Assembly: GCF_014639795.1 (NCBI RefSeq)
Contig: NZ_BMGC01000002.1
Location: 225,188-289,187, forward strand
Length of the DNA stretch: 64,000 nt
DNA from: Gordonia jinhuaensis
GTDB lineage: Bacteria > Actinomycetota > Actinomycetes > Mycobacteriales > Mycobacteriaceae
Direction of reading: 5' to 3'
Below are positions 13,002-26,157 of this stretch, in pieces. The position numbers were made by a program, and so were the translations under genes. Each line of letters opens with the position of its first letter. Position 1 is the stretch's first letter. The notes beneath the pieces are model-generated. The model had not been told where the DNA came from. It did no database searches and saw only the letters and a program-made list of their open reading frames with translations.

Positions 13002-13070
13002 GAAGGGCCGCCCGACCGGTGTCGGTGGTGGCGACGATGACGGGCAGCCGACGCGCGGGTGAGCCGGCTG

Positions 13071-13103
13071 CGGGCAGGTGAACTCGGTGAGCTCACCTGC
13101 CCG
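13071..13103. terminator. Stable hairpin between nadC and hisD
   Basis: CGGGCAGGTGA (13071-13081) and TCACCTGCCCG (13093-13103) form a perfect 11-bp stem with an 11-base loop, 70 bp after nadC. There is no T-tract. It may end the nad transcript, or act as an operator, since a -10-like TATCCT follows at 13104-13109 in front of hisD. Confidence 0.5.
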
Positions 13104-13141
13104 TATCCTTGACGGGTAACCCAGCCCTGTAGGAGAGATAC

Positions 13142-16228
<3,087 letters not shown>

Positions 16229-16232
<4 letters not shown>

Positions 16233-16867
16233 GCGTGACGGTCGCGGTCCTCGACTACGGGTCGGGGAACCTGCGGTCGGCGCAGCGGGCACTCGAACGC
16301 ACCGGCGCGACGGTGACCGTCACCTCCGACCCCGAGACGGCGCTGGCCGCCGACGGCCTGGTGGTACCCGGTGTCGGCGCCTACGAGGCCTGCATGAACG
16401 GCCTGCGCGCGGTCAACGGCCCCCGCATCATCGGCTCACGGCTGGCCGGATCGCGCCCGGTGCTCGGCATCTGTGTGGGTATGCAGATCCTCTTCGACGA
16501 GGGGGTCGAGTTCGGCGTGCACACCGAGGGGTGCGGCGAGTGGCCGGGCACCGTGACCCGCCTCGACGCCCCGGTGCTGCCGCATATGGGCTGGAACACC
16601 ATCGAGACACCGCAGGACTCGGTGCTGTTCGACGGGATCGACGCCGACACCCGCTTCTACTTCGTGCATTCCTATGCCGCCCAGCACTGGACGATGGACA
16701 GCGACGGGTCGCCGATCGCAGCGCCCAAGCTCACCTGGTCGACGCATGGCAGCCGATTCCTCGCTGCGGTGGAGAACGGCCCACTCTCGGCTACCCAGTT
16801 CCATCCGGAGAAGTCCGGCGAGGCCGGGGCACAGGTGTTGCGCAACTGGGTGGGCTCACTGACATGA
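16229..16867 (+). CDS. hisH: Imidazole glycerol phosphate synthase, glutaminase subunit
   Basis: Class I glutamine amidotransferase that feeds ammonia to HisF. 212 aa from GTG 16229. The nucleophile Cys is in [14 protein letters not shown] and the His-Glu pair in [23 protein letters not shown] is near the N-terminus. Its partner hisF is 2 kb downstream in the same run. Confidence 0.97.
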
Positions 16868-17166
16868 GCGCACCGCGTCAGCTGTCCTACGGTCGACTCG
16901 CCGTGCTGTCGGTGCTGGCCGCCGGGGCGGTGATGCTGGTGGGACTGGTAATCATCGTGATCGTCGCACAGTTCTCGCCGATCGCCGCGCTGATTCTGGC
17001 CCTCCTCACACTCGTTGGTGCGGTCGCGGCGATGGGCATCACCGCCAACCGCCTGGTCGAACGGGCGCTGTCAGCACCCGACGAGGATGCGCCCGGACAC
17101 ACCGTTGCCGGTCGCGACGACCACGCTCACAACGATCCCGAGCACAAGCACAACGAAAAGGAATGA
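16864..17166 (+). CDS. Small two-helix membrane protein in the his operon
   Basis: 100 aa from the ATG overlapping hisH. Two hydrophobic helices (about residues 14-37 and 39-60) are followed by a polar tail rich in His, Asp, Glu and Lys ([14 protein letters not shown] at the end). It overlaps priA by four bases. No family recognised. The His-rich tail could bind metal, which is speculation. Confidence 0.75.
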   Translation: MSAPRQLSYGRLAVLSVLAAGAVMLVGLVIIVIVAQFSPIAALILALLTLVGAVAAMGITANRLVERALSAPDEDAPGHTVAGRDDHAHNDPEHKHNEKE

Positions 17167-17936
17167 CACATCTGATGGGTGCAATCCTGCAACTGCTGCC
17201 GGCGGTCGACGTCGCCGACGGTCAGGCCGTCCGACTCGTCCAGGGCGCAGCCGGCACCGAGACCTCCTACGGCTCTCCGCGCGAGGCCGCATTGGCCTGG
17301 CAGAGCGACGGCGCAGAGTGGATCCATCTCGTCGACCTCGACGCGGCTTTCGGCAGGGGTGACAACCGCGCCCTGCTCGCCGAGGTGGTCGGCGAACTCG
17401 ACGTCGACGTGGAACTGTCCGGCGGTATCCGCGACGACGACTCGCTCGCCGCGGCATTGGCGACAGGATGCCGGCGGGTCAATCTGGGCACCGCGGCCCT
17501 CGAGCAACCTCAGTGGTGCGCGAAGGTGATCGCCGAACACGGCGACCGGATCGCGGTGGGACTCGACGTGATCCGCAACGATCCCGACGGCACCGCCCCG
17601 CACGGCTACCGGCTGCGCGGTCGCGGCTGGGTCACCGACGGCGGTGATCTGTGGGAGGTCCTCGACAGGCTCGAACGTGACGGCTGTGCGCGCTACGTGG
17701 TGACCGACGTGAGCAAGGACGGCACCCTGGCGGGACCGAACCTCGAACTCCTCGCCGAGGTCGCCGACCGCGCCTCGGCGCCGGTCGTCGCCTCCGGCGG
17801 TGTCTCGGCGATCGACGACCTCGTCGCCATCTCAGGACTGACCGACCGCGGGGTCGAGGGCGCGATCGTCGGCAAGGCGCTCTACGCCGGGCGTTTCACC
17901 CTGCCCGAGGCACTCGAGGCGGTCGCACGGCGATGA
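17163..17936 (+). CDS. priA: Bifunctional HisA/TrpF isomerase PriA
   Basis: (beta-alpha)8 barrel isomerising ProFAR in histidine and, in actinobacteria, phosphoribosylanthranilate in tryptophan synthesis. 257 aa. The two catalytic aspartates lie in [13 protein letters not shown] and [23 protein letters not shown] and VVASGGVS hold the phosphates. No trpF is seen among the trp genes here, consistent with dual function. The ATG at 17163 overlaps the small membrane gene; a second ATG lies at 17175. Confidence 0.95.
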   Translation: MTHLMGAILQLLPAVDVADGQAVRLVQGAAGTETSYGSPREAALAWQSDGAEWIHLVDLDAAFGRGDNRALLAEVVGELDVDVELSGGIRDDDSLAAALATGCRRVNLGTAALEQPQWCAKVIAEHGDRIAVGLDVIRNDPDGTAPHGYRLRGRGWVTDGGDLWEVLDRLERDGCARYVVTDVSKDGTLAGPNLELLAEVADRASAPVVASGGVSAIDDLVAISGLTDRGVEGAIVGKALYAGRFTLPEALEAVARR

Positions 17937-18916
17937 CGTCGCACGACCGGTCGGGATCGCAGAGCAGCACGGGTGCGCGCTCAGCCGCCGACGCGGGGCT
18001 CGACCTCGATCGACTCGTCGACGTCGCCGCATCGATCCTCGACGCGGCGGCCCCGCGATTCACCGAGGGCCTCGGTGCCGGGTCGGCGGTGGACAAGGGC
18101 GGCTCGGATTTCGCCACCGAACTCGACCTCGAACTCGAACGGTTCATCGCCTCCGAGCTGTCGTCGCGGACCGGGATCGGGGTGCACGGCGAGGAGTACG
18201 GCGGACCGCCGGTGGACACCGGCGTGGTGTGGGTCGTCGACCCGATCGACGGCACCTTCAACTACTCGGCGGGCCTGCCGCTCGACGGCATGCTGGCGGC
18301 CCTGCTGATCGACGGCGATCCGGTGATCGGCCTGACGTGGCTGCCGCTGCTCGGGACCACCTACACCGCCGTGGCGGGCGGTCGCCTGCACGTCAACGGG
18401 GTCGCGCGGCCTGCGTTGGCCACCGGTTCGCTGCGTGAGGCGATGATCTCCTTCGGCGCATTCAACGTGGCCTCGCGCGGGAGATATCCCGGCCGGTGGC
18501 GCCACGCCGCGCTCGGCGAGATCTCGAAGCGCTCGTCGCGGCTGCGGCTCTTCGGCAGCACCGGTGTGGACCTGGCCTACTGTGCCGCCGGAATGCTGGG
18601 TGGGGCGGTGGTGTTCGGTCACAACGCATGGGACAACGCCCCCGGTGTGGCACTCGTGCGTGCCGCGGGCGGGATCGTCACCGATCTCGCCGGTGAGCCC
18701 TGGACCATCGCATCGCACTCGGTGCTCGCCGGTGCCCCGGGAGTGCACGACGAACTGCTGACGCTGCTGCGTGGACTCGGCGACCCGGCTCACTTCGCCC
18801 CGTCCATCAGCACCCCGACAGCCACGAACACCCCGGCAGCGACCAGCGCCCCAACAGCGCCCGGCACCCCGACAGCGCCCGGCACCCCGACAGAAGAGGA
18901 CACCCAAGAGTCATGA
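17933..18916 (+). CDS. impA: Inositol-monophosphatase-family phosphatase (ImpA/HisN-like)
   Basis: Mg/Li-sensitive sugar phosphatase fold, 327 aa. Metal motifs: HGEEYGG (Glu), [17 protein letters not shown] (Asp-x-Ile-Asp-Gly-Thr) and [18 protein letters not shown]. Its place between priA and hisF suggests histidinol-phosphate phosphatase (HisN) or inositol-1-phosphatase; the sequence does not decide. The last ~40 residues are a Thr/Pro/Ala tail built partly from an 18-bp tandem duplication (18854-18889). Overlaps hisF by four bases. Confidence 0.9.
   Translation: MTSHDRSGSQSSTGARSAADAGLDLDRLVDVAASILDAAAPRFTEGLGAGSAVDKGGSDFATELDLELERFIASELSSRTGIGVHGEEYGGPPVDTGVVWVVDPIDGTFNYSAGLPLDGMLAALLIDGDPVIGLTWLPLLGTTYTAVAGGRLHVNGVARPALATGSLREAMISFGAFNVASRGRYPGRWRHAALGEISKRSSRLRLFGSTGVDLAYCAAGMLGGAVVFGHNAWDNAPGVALVRAAGGIVTDLAGEPWTIASHSVLAGAPGVHDELLTLLRGLGDPAHFAPSISTPTATNTPAATSAPTAPGTPTAPGTPTEEDTQES
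18854..18889. repeat. 18-bp tandem duplication in the impA tail
   Basis: Two adjacent copies of ACAGCGCCCGGCACCCCG (18854-18871 and 18872-18889), in frame, encoding repeated TAPGTP. Less perfect relatives precede it. Confidence 0.9.
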
Positions 18917-19686
18917 CGTTGGCCGTTCGAGTGATCCCCTGTCTCGACGTCGACGACGGACGCGTTGTCAAGGGCGTCAACTTCCAGAACCTGCGCGACG
19001 CCGGCGACCCGGTGGAACTCGCCGCACGCTACGACGCCGAGGGTGCCGACGAGTTGACCTTCCTCGACGTCACAGCGTCGAGTTCGGGGCGGTCGACGAT
19101 GCTCGAGGTGGTCAAACGCACCGCCGAGCAGATCTTCATCCCGCTCACCGTCGGTGGCGGCATCCGGACCGTCGAGGATGTCGACGTGCTCCTGCGCGCC
19201 GGCGCCGACAAGGTCAGTGTGAACACCGCCGCAATCCAGCGACCCGGCGTGCTCTCGGAGATGAGCCGGCGGTTCGGTTCGCAATGCATCGTGCTGTCGG
19301 TGGATGCGCGCTCGGTCCCCGAGACCGACCCGCCGACCGCCTCGGGCTGGGAGGTCACCACGCACGGCGGTCGCCGCGGAACGGGTATCGACGCGCTCGA
19401 ATGGGCCCGCCGCGGCGAGGAGCTCGGGGTGGGGGAGATCCTGTTGAACTCGATGGACGCCGACGGGACCAAGCGGGGTTTCGACCTGCGGATGATCGAG
19501 GCGGCCCGGGCGGCGGTGGGGGTGCCGGTCATCGCGAGCGGCGGTGCCGGCAAGGCCGCCGACTTCCCGCCGGCGGTCGAGGTCGGTGCCGATGCGGTGC
19601 TGGCCGCATCGATCTTCCACTTCGGTGAGGTGTCCATCGGCGAGGTCAAGTCCACGATGGCCCAGACCGGGATCGTCGTGCGCTGA
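18913..19686 (+). CDS. hisF: Imidazole glycerol phosphate synthase, cyclase subunit
   Basis: Barrel enzyme closing the imidazole ring with ammonia from HisH and releasing AICAR. 257 aa. Catalytic aspartates in [18 protein letters not shown] and [15 protein letters not shown]; phosphate sites [13 protein letters not shown] and [13 protein letters not shown]. The ATG at 18913 overlaps impA. Confidence 0.97.
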   Translation: MTLAVRVIPCLDVDDGRVVKGVNFQNLRDAGDPVELAARYDAEGADELTFLDVTASSSGRSTMLEVVKRTAEQIFIPLTVGGGIRTVEDVDVLLRAGADKVSVNTAAIQRPGVLSEMSRRFGSQCIVLSVDARSVPETDPPTASGWEVTTHGGRRGTGIDALEWARRGEELGVGEILLNSMDADGTKRGFDLRMIEAARAAVGVPVIASGGAGKAADFPPAVEVGADAVLAASIFHFGEVSIGEVKSTMAQTGIVVR

Positions 19687-19837
19687 TCGGCGGCGGATGG
19701 GCTGATCGATCGCACGTACAGGGCCGTCGACCGGGACAACTGACGACCTGGGACGATGGATTGACAACGACCACGTGCGAGGCGCTCGCCGGTGACCGTT
19801 GGACGAAGTGGGGTATTTCGATGAAGGTGGGTTCTCG

Positions 19838-20464
19838 ATGACATTGGACGCATCGCTCGCCGAGCGGCTCACACGCAATGCCGACGGGCTGTTCACCGTG
19901 GTGGTGCAGGAGCACTCCACCGGAGACGTGCTCATGGTGGCCTGGATGGACGACGAGGCGCTCGACCGCACCATGCGCACCCGTCGCGCGACCTACTGGT
20001 CGCGGTCGCGCAGCGAGTACTGGGTCAAGGGTGAGACCAGCGGACACACTCAGTACGTGCACCGGATCCAGCTCGACTGTGACGGGGATGCGCTGCTGAT
20101 GACCGTCGACCAGGTCGGCGCGGCCTGTCACACCGGAACCCACACCTGCTTCGACGACCGGACGATCCTGCCCGAGCAAGCCGCCACCGACACCGTGACG
20201 CCCCAGACCCCCACCGCCCAGACCCGTACGCCCCAGACCCGTACGCCCCAGACCCGTACGACCCAGACCCAGGAAGCTGAGCACATGCCGCTGATCCAGA
20301 TCTCCCAGACACCGGGCCTGTCCGACCGAGTGAAGCGCGAGACCATCGCCGCGGTCACCGAGGCCTACGCGAAGGCGACCGGCAAGAGCCCCGACGCGGT
20401 GTGGGTCACCATCACCGAGATCCCGCGCAGCCAGTGGGGTGTCGGCGGGGAACCGCTGGGCTGA
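19838..20464 (+). CDS. hisI: HisI phosphoribosyl-AMP cyclohydrolase joined in frame to a 4-oxalocrotonate tautomerase domain
   Basis: Residues 1-~115 are a complete HisI ([32 protein letters not shown] split over two blocks; metal Cys/His in [13 protein letters not shown] and [10 protein letters not shown]). There is no stop after it. The frame continues through a ~35-residue Thr/Gln/Pro/Arg linker made by a 15-bp tandem repeat. It then enters a ~59-residue tautomerase module beginning [15 protein letters not shown] and ending GVGGEPLG. Total 208 aa from ATG 19838 (GGTGG upstream). Tautomerases of this family use an N-terminal proline, which would be buried in a fusion. An internal start at 20285 is therefore likely (separate entry). 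trpE begins 4 bp after the stop. Confidence 0.9.
   Translation: MTLDASLAERLTRNADGLFTVVVQEHSTGDVLMVAWMDDEALDRTMRTRRATYWSRSRSEYWVKGETSGHTQYVHRIQLDCDGDALLMTVDQVGAACHTGTHTCFDDRTILPEQAATDTVTPQTPTAQTRTPQTRTPQTRTTQTQEAEHMPLIQISQTPGLSDRVKRETIAAVTEAYAKATGKSPDAVWVTITEIPRSQWGVGGEPLG
20204..20263. repeat. 15-bp minisatellite linking hisI to the tautomerase domain
   Basis: Four head-to-tail 15-mers: a diverged CAGACCCCCACCGCC, two exact CAGACCCGTACGCCC, and CAGACCCGTACGACC. The period is a multiple of three, so copy-number change would not break the frame. It encodes QTRTP units. Confidence 0.92.
20285..20464 (+). CDS. Candidate internal-start 4-oxalocrotonate tautomerase (nested in hisI)
   Basis: An ATG at 20285, in the same frame as hisI, is preceded by AGGAAG at 8-base spacing and would make a 59-aa protein. 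That is the normal size of 4-OT family tautomerases. Removing Met exposes Pro (MPLIQISQT), the usual catalytic base; a conserved-type Arg follows at residue 12 and a C-terminal GVGGEPLG turn. The substrate is unknown. The alternatives are a true fusion with a non-catalytic domain, or both products. Domain family is well supported, separate translation is inference. Confidence 0.6.
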   Translation: MPLIQISQTPGLSDRVKRETIAAVTEAYAKATGKSPDAVWVTITEIPRSQWGVGGEPLG

Positions 20465-20468
20465 ACAG

Positions 20469-22076
20469 ATGACCGACTCGCACACACTCGACGCCCACGC
20501 CGAAACGCCCGACACCGCCATCCCCGACGGCGGCGAGGCAGGCACCACCACGTTGGCGCAGTTCCTGAACCTGGCAGCCGACCACCGCGTGGTCCCGGTG
20601 GTCCGCAAGGTGCTCGCCGACTCCGAGACCCCGCTGTCGGCCTATCGGAAACTGGCCGGCGATCGCGCCGGGACCTTCCTGCTCGAATCCGCCGAGAACG
20701 GACGCTCGTGGTCGCGCTGGTCGTTCATCGGTGCGGGTTCGCCGTCGGCGCTCACGGTGAGCGACGGCGAGGCGTCGTGGTGGGGCACGGTCCCCACCGG
20801 CGCGCCCAGTGGTGGCGCGCCGCTCGACGCGCTCGCACGCTCGCTGGAGATCCTGGCCACCGACCCGCTGCCGGGAATGCCGCCGTTGACCGGCGGATTC
20901 GTGGGCTATCTCGCCTATGACGCGGTGCGTTGGCTGGAGAAACTGCCGCACACCACCGTCGACGACCTCAACCTCCCGCCGATGATGTTCCTGCTCGCCG
21001 CCGACCTCGCGGCGTTCGATCATCACGAGGGCTCGATCACGTTGATCGCCAACGCGATCAACTGGGACGGCACAGACGACCGGGCCGAGGAGGCCTACCG
21101 GGACGCCGTCGCGCGGCTGGACCGGATGACCGACGCCCTGGCTGCGCCGTCGGCGTCGACGGTGTCGGTGTATGACCGGCCCGATCCCGACTACACCGTC
21201 CAGCGCGACCTCGACACGTACCGCACGATCGTCACGAGTCTGGTCGAGGAGATCCGGGCGGGTGAAGCGTTCCAGATCGTGCCATCGATGCGATTCGAGA
21301 TGGCCACCGACGCCGACCCGCTCGACGTCTACCGTGTGTTGCGGGCATCGAACCCCAGCCCGTACATGTACCTCCTGCGGATGCCCGGTGTCGGCCGCGA
21401 CCCGTTCACCATCGTCGGGTCGAGTCCCGAGGCACTGGTCACCGTGCACGACGGGGTGGCCACCACCCATCCCATCGCCGGTACCCGGTGGCGTGGCGCC
21501 ACCGAGGAAGAAGACGTGCTGCTCGGCAAGGATCTCATCGCCGACGAGAAGGAGAACGCCGAACACCTGATGCTGGTCGACCTCGGCCGCAACGATCTCG
21601 GACGGGTCTGCGTCCCGGGCTCGGTGAAGGTCAGCGACTACCGACACATCGAGCGCTACAGCCATGTGATGCACCTGGTGTCCACGGTGTCGGGGACGCT
21701 GCGCGGGGACAAGACCGCACTCGACGCCGTGACCGCGTGTTTCCCCGCGGGCACCCTCACCGGGGCGCCGAAGGTGCGGGCGATGGAACTGATCGACGAG
21801 CACGAGATCACCAGCCGCGGCCTGTACGGCGGCATCGTCGGCTACTTCGACTTCGCCGGCGATGCCGACACCGCGATCGCCATCCGGACCGCACTGATCG
21901 CCGACGGATCGGCGTTCGTGCAAGCAGGTGGGGGTGTCGTCGCCGACAGCGAGCCGGAGTACGAATACAACGAGGCCCGTAACAAGGCGACCGCGGTACT
22001 GCGGGCCATCGCCGCAGCCGAGACCATGCGGCGCACCGGCGATCCCGCCACCGCGCCACCGGAGGACCATGTCTGA
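20469..22076 (+). CDS. trpE: Anthranilate synthase component I
   Basis: Makes anthranilate from chorismate with a glutaminase partner (trpG is not in the window). 535 aa from ATG 20469, 4 bp after hisI. The tryptophan-feedback motif LLES is present in [16 protein letters not shown]. Chorismate-site blocks: [27 protein letters not shown] and [27 protein letters not shown] and [15 protein letters not shown] complete the set. The 3' end overlaps the next gene. Confidence 0.97.
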   Translation: MTDSHTLDAHAETPDTAIPDGGEAGTTTLAQFLNLAADHRVVPVVRKVLADSETPLSAYRKLAGDRAGTFLLESAENGRSWSRWSFIGAGSPSALTVSDGEASWWGTVPTGAPSGGAPLDALARSLEILATDPLPGMPPLTGGFVGYLAYDAVRWLEKLPHTTVDDLNLPPMMFLLAADLAAFDHHEGSITLIANAINWDGTDDRAEEAYRDAVARLDRMTDALAAPSASTVSVYDRPDPDYTVQRDLDTYRTIVTSLVEEIRAGEAFQIVPSMRFEMATDADPLDVYRVLRASNPSPYMYLLRMPGVGRDPFTIVGSSPEALVTVHDGVATTHPIAGTRWRGATEEEDVLLGKDLIADEKENAEHLMLVDLGRNDLGRVCVPGSVKVSDYRHIERYSHVMHLVSTVSGTLRGDKTALDAVTACFPAGTLTGAPKVRAMELIDEHEITSRGLYGGIVGYFDFAGDADTAIAIRTALIADGSAFVQAGGGVVADSEPEYEYNEARNKATAVLRAIAAAETMRRTGDPATAPPEDHV

Positions 22077-22917
22077 CAGCTCGACCCCCACAACCCCCGA
22101 CCCGGACACCCCGGCGCCGGACTCCACGGATCCCGCCACGGAGAAATCGGTGAACCCGGAGAAGGCAGTGAATCCGGAGAAGACTGCCGATCCGGCGAAG
22201 GCGCGACGCCGGGCCTTGGCGATCTCGTCGCTCCTGCTGGCGATCGCCGCGATCTGTCTATGGGCGGCCAGTCGGATGACCTGGGCCACGGTGGTCGGCG
22301 CCGACGGCATGTCGCCGCCACGGACGTTTCGAGTCCACGGATCCGATTGGAGTCCGTGGCTGACCCCGCTCGCGATCGTGCTGGTGGCCGCCATCGCAGC
22401 CACCGCCGCACTGCGCGGATGGCTGCAGCGACTGGTCGCCGTGATCGTGGCCGTGATCGGCGTGGTGGTGATGATCCCGGCCATCTCCCTGCTCACCTCC
22501 GGGGACAACACCTCCTATGCCGCCAAGGCGATCGAGATCCCCGCGCGCTATCAGGTGCTGCAGATGACCACCAACAGCTGGTCGGCCGTGGTCGCCATCC
22601 TCGGCGGGTTGTGTGCGATCGTGGCCGCGATCTCCATCCTGCGTGTTGGCCGGACGGGCACGTCGATGTCCAGCAAGTACCTCTCGCCGGGTGCTCGTCG
22701 CGCCGAACTCGAACGTCAGGTCTTCGCCGACCGGGCCGCAACCGACACGGTGGCCGGTGACGGTCGTGAGTCGGCACGGGTCGCCCGTGACGATTCCGCA
22801 GATCACGCCGACGACGCGGAATCGACTGCCGCGAGCGGTTCGGGCACCGACCTCAACGAACGGATGCTCTGGGATGCACTCGACACCGGCGAGGATCCGA
22901 CCGACCGGGGTCGGTGA
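22069..22917 (+). CDS. Trp-operon-associated membrane protein (Rv1610-like)
   Basis: 282 aa from ATG 22069, overlapping the trpE stop. The N-terminus is a Pro/Asp/Glu-rich tail with repeated NPEK units. It is followed by four hydrophobic helices (about residues 50-70, 100-118, 124-145 and 175-198) and an acidic C-terminal tail. It matches the conserved membrane protein found between trpE and trpC in mycobacteria; role unknown. Confidence 0.85.
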   Translation: MSDSSTPTTPDPDTPAPDSTDPATEKSVNPEKAVNPEKTADPAKARRRALAISSLLLAIAAICLWAASRMTWATVVGADGMSPPRTFRVHGSDWSPWLTPLAIVLVAAIAATAALRGWLQRLVAVIVAVIGVVVMIPAISLLTSGDNTSYAAKAIEIPARYQVLQMTTNSWSAVVAILGGLCAIVAAISILRVGRTGTSMSSKYLSPGARRAELERQVFADRAATDTVAGDGRESARVARDDSADHADDAESTAASGSGTDLNERMLWDALDTGEDPTDRGR

Positions 22918-23085
22918 GCGACGAGCGGTCGGCCGAGTCCCGCCACACCCAGCCCCGGTGACGGTTGCGGGTTCGCTCGCGGTTACCCTTTGAGGAGCGA
23001 GCCGGAGCATGGGGGCTCGCCGGCCGAATGAACGTCGATCGCCGCATCGACAGACGTCCGAGTACCGAAAGGGTTAGCTGCGACC

Positions 23086-23904
23086 GTGAACACGCCGTCA
23101 GTTCTCGATTCGATCATCGAGGGTGTCCGAGCCGATGTCGCGGCGCGCGAGGCCCTCGTCGACTTCGCGACACTCAAGAAGCAGGCCGAACGCGCTGCCG
23201 CCCCGATCGATGTGGCCGCCGCACTACGTGAACCCGGCATCGGCGTGATCGCCGAGGTCAAGCGCTCGAGCCCGTCGAAGGGTGCACTCGCGCAGATCGA
23301 CGATCCCGCTCACCTGGCACGCAAATACGAAGAAGGCGGGGCACGGGTCATCAGCGTGCTCACCGAACAGCGCAGGTTCAACGGCTCGCTGGCCGACCTC
23401 GACTCCGTGCGCGCGGCGGTGTCCATCCCGGTGCTGCGCAAAGACTTCATCGTGGGCCCGTATCAGATCCACGAGGCCCGGGCCCACGGCGCCGACATGG
23501 TGCTGCTGATCGTGGCCGCGCTCGAACAGAACGTGCTCTCCTCCCTGCTCGACCGGGTGGAGTCGCTGGGTATGACTGCGCTCGTCGAGGTCCACACCGA
23601 AGAAGAAGCCGACCGGGCCCTGCAGGCCGGGGCCAGCGTGGTCGGCGTGAACTCGCGCAACCTCAAGACGCTCGACGTCGACCGCGACACCTTCGGCCGT
23701 ATCGCCCCGGGTCTGCCCACCGAGGTGATCCGGGTGGCCGAGTCGGGTGTGCGCGGCACCGCCGATCTGCTGGCCTACGCCGGTGCGGGTGCCGATGCCG
23801 TACTGGTGGGTGAGGGTCTCGTCACGAGCGGCGATCCGCGTGCAGCGGTGTCCGATCTGGTCACCGCGGGTGCACACCCGTCGTGCCCCAAACCCGCCCG
23901 CTGA
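23086..23904 (+). CDS. trpC: Indole-3-glycerol phosphate synthase
   Basis: Barrel enzyme forming indole-3-glycerol phosphate, 272 aa from the GTG at 23086. Active-site lysines and glutamate lie in [22 protein letters not shown] and [19 protein letters not shown] and VAESGV complete the phosphate site. It is separated from the upstream membrane gene by 168 bp, so it may have its own promoter. Confidence 0.97.
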   Translation: MNTPSVLDSIIEGVRADVAAREALVDFATLKKQAERAAAPIDVAAALREPGIGVIAEVKRSSPSKGALAQIDDPAHLARKYEEGGARVISVLTEQRRFNGSLADLDSVRAAVSIPVLRKDFIVGPYQIHEARAHGADMVLLIVAALEQNVLSSLLDRVESLGMTALVEVHTEEEADRALQAGASVVGVNSRNLKTLDVDRDTFGRIAPGLPTEVIRVAESGVRGTADLLAYAGAGADAVLVGEGLVTSGDPRAAVSDLVTAGAHPSCPKPAR

Positions 23905-23927
23905 CGCCCACGCCAGACGGACGGTCG

Positions 23928-24032
23928 GTGTCGGCGCAGCGCCGCAGGCCGGCCCGACCCACAGATTTGACCCCAACCATCATCACCAGCGACACCGGGA
24001 TCGTTCCGGCCGCGCACTGGTGGAACGCCTGA
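23928..24032 (+). CDS. trpL: Candidate tryptophan leader peptide upstream of trpB
   Basis: Small ORF ending 12 bases before trpB. From GTG 23928 it is 34 codons; from an in-frame TTG at 23967 it is 21. The last residues are PAAHWWNA, with two adjacent TGG codons five codons from the stop. Tandem Trp codons near the end of a short ORF in front of a trp gene are the hallmark of ribosome-stalling control. The tiny gap to trpB suggests control of trpB initiation rather than classic terminator attenuation. No trpM-like gene occupies the gap. A chance ORF is possible. Confidence 0.55.
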   Translation: MSAQRRRPARPTDLTPTIITSDTGIVPAAHWWNA

Positions 24033-24044
24033 TCGGATCACAAC

Positions 24045-25346
24045 ATGTCAGCCGACACCACATCCCGTTCCGACTTCCCGAGGGCCAGCGCCGGTCTCGC
24101 GCAGCGCACTTCGATCGAACCCGATGTGGGCGGACACTTCGGTGTCTTCGGCGGCAGGCACGTACCCGAGGCGCTGATGGCAGTGATCGACGAGGTCACC
24201 ACCACCTATGAGAAGGTCCGCGCCGACGACTCCTTCCTCAACGAACTCGACCGGCTGCAGCGCGACTACTCGGGACGCCCGTCACCGCTGTTCGAGGCCA
24301 CGCGGCTGCGCGAACACGCAGGCGGCGCGCGGATCTTCCTCAAGCGTGAGGACCTCAATCACACCGGTTCACACAAGATCAACAACGTGCTCGGCCAGGC
24401 GCTGCTGGCACAGCGGATGGGCAAGACCCGGGTTATCGCCGAGACCGGTGCCGGTCAGCACGGTGTGGCCACGGCCACCGCGTGCGCGCTGCTCGGCCAG
24501 GAATGCGTGGTCTACATGGGTCGGGTGGACACCGAGCGCCAGGCGCTCAACGTCGCGCGCATGCGGCTGCTGGGTGCGCAGGTGGTGGCCGTCGACACCG
24601 GCTCGGCGACACTCAAGGACGCCATCAACGAGGCGATGCGCGACTGGGTCACCAACGCCGACGACACCTACTACTGCTTCGGCACCGCAGCGGGGCCGCA
24701 CCCCTTCCCGATGATGGTCCGCGATCTGCAGCGGATCGTCGGTATGGAGGCGCGCGCCCAGATCCTCGACCAGGCCGGACGGCTGCCCGATGCGGTCACC
24801 GCCTGCGTCGGCGGCGGTTCGAACGCCATCGGCATCTTCCACCCGTTCATCGATGACGAGGGCGTGCGGCTGGTCGGCTTCGAGGCCGCCGGTGACGGTG
24901 TGGAGACCGGACGGCATGCGGCCACCTTCACCGGCGGCTCGCACGGCGCGTTCCAGGGCGCGTACTCGTACCTGCTGCAGGACGAGGACGGCCAGACCAT
25001 CGAATCCCATTCGACCTCGGCGGGTCTCGACTACCCGGGTGTGGGACCCGAACACGCCTATCTCAAGGAGATCGGCCGGGCGGAGTACCGGCCGATCACC
25101 GACACCGAGGCGATGAACGCCCTGTCGTTGCTGAGCCGCACCGAGGGCATCATCCCGGCGATCGAATCCGCCCATGCGGTGGCCGGTGCGCTCAAGCTCG
25201 GTCCCGAGCTGGGCGACGGCGCGATCATCGTGGTCAACCTGTCCGGACGCGGCGACAAGGACGTCGACACCGCAGCCGAGTGGTTCGGGCTGTTCGACGA
25301 CAAGAACCCCGCCGCAAGCGGCGATGGCGAGGAGGCTGCGCAGTGA
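24045..25346 (+). CDS. trpB: Tryptophan synthase beta chain
   Basis: PLP enzyme joining indole and serine. 433 aa from ATG 24045. PLP lysine in [13 protein letters not shown], plus [28 protein letters not shown] and the serine-phosphate-binding [13 protein letters not shown]. The first ~25 residues are a variable leader. The stop overlaps trpA (GTGA). Confidence 0.97.
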   Translation: MSADTTSRSDFPRASAGLAQRTSIEPDVGGHFGVFGGRHVPEALMAVIDEVTTTYEKVRADDSFLNELDRLQRDYSGRPSPLFEATRLREHAGGARIFLKREDLNHTGSHKINNVLGQALLAQRMGKTRVIAETGAGQHGVATATACALLGQECVVYMGRVDTERQALNVARMRLLGAQVVAVDTGSATLKDAINEAMRDWVTNADDTYYCFGTAAGPHPFPMMVRDLQRIVGMEARAQILDQAGRLPDAVTACVGGGSNAIGIFHPFIDDEGVRLVGFEAAGDGVETGRHAATFTGGSHGAFQGAYSYLLQDEDGQTIESHSTSAGLDYPGVGPEHAYLKEIGRAEYRPITDTEAMNALSLLSRTEGIIPAIESAHAVAGALKLGPELGDGAIIVVNLSGRGDKDVDTAAEWFGLFDDKNPAASGDGEEAAQ

Positions 25347-26140
25347 CCGATTCACGACTGGGCCCGGTGTTCGAGCAGTGCCGCAGCGAGGGCCGTGCGG
25401 CCCTCATCGGCTACCTGCCGGTGGGCTATCCGGATGTGCCCACCTCGGTGCAGATCTTCCGCTCGATGGTCGAGGCCGGCTGCGACATCATCGAGGTCGG
25501 CGTGCCGTATTCAGATCCCGTAATGGACGGCCCGACCATCCAGGCTGCCGCTGATCTGGCGCTGACCAACGGCGTCCGCGTCCGCGACACCTTCACCGCC
25601 ACCCAGGCCATCGCCGACGCCGGCGGGCATGCGGTGGTGATGAGTTATTGGAACCCGGTCCTCAAATACGGTGTCGATCGCTTTGCTCGCGATCTGGCCA
25701 ACTCCGGCGGTGCCGGTCTGATCACGCCGAACCTCATCCCCGAGGAGGCCGGTGAGTGGATCGCCGCCTCTGACGAGCACGGTGTCGACCGGATCTTCCT
25801 CGTCGCGCCGTCCTCGACCGAGGAGCGGCTGGCGATGACCGTCGACTCCTGCCGCGGATTCGTCTACGCCGCCTCCACGATGGGCGTCACCGGCGCCCGC
25901 GACGCGGTGTCGGATGCGGCCCCGGAGCTCTGCGCGCGGGTCCGTGCCCACTCCGACATCCCGATCGGCGTCGGACTCGGCGTGCGAAGCGGGGCCCAGG
26001 CAGCCCAGATCGCGTCCTACGCAGACGGCGTGATCGTCGGTTCGGCGATCGTCTCGGCGGCGGCCGAGGGCGATGACGTCCTGCGCGCATTGGTCGGCGA
26101 ACTTGCCGAGGGTGTGCGCTCGGCCGCCGTGGCTTCCTGA
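25343..26140 (+). CDS. trpA: Tryptophan synthase alpha chain
   Basis: Cleaves indole-3-glycerol phosphate to indole and channels it to TrpB. 265 aa from the GTG overlapping trpB. Catalytic Glu and Asp lie in [32 protein letters not shown] and [10 protein letters not shown] bind phosphate. Confidence 0.97.
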   Translation: MTDSRLGPVFEQCRSEGRAALIGYLPVGYPDVPTSVQIFRSMVEAGCDIIEVGVPYSDPVMDGPTIQAAADLALTNGVRVRDTFTATQAIADAGGHAVVMSYWNPVLKYGVDRFARDLANSGGAGLITPNLIPEEAGEWIAASDEHGVDRIFLVAPSSTEERLAMTVDSCRGFVYAASTMGVTGARDAVSDAAPELCARVRAHSDIPIGVGLGVRSGAQAAQIASYADGVIVGSAIVSAAAEGDDVLRALVGELAEGVRSAAVAS

Positions 26141-26157
26141 CTCACTATGGTGGCAGC

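Noticed and set aside
20412..22511. A 699-codon open frame antisense to trpE
   Set aside because: Shadow of trpE; no start site or family features.
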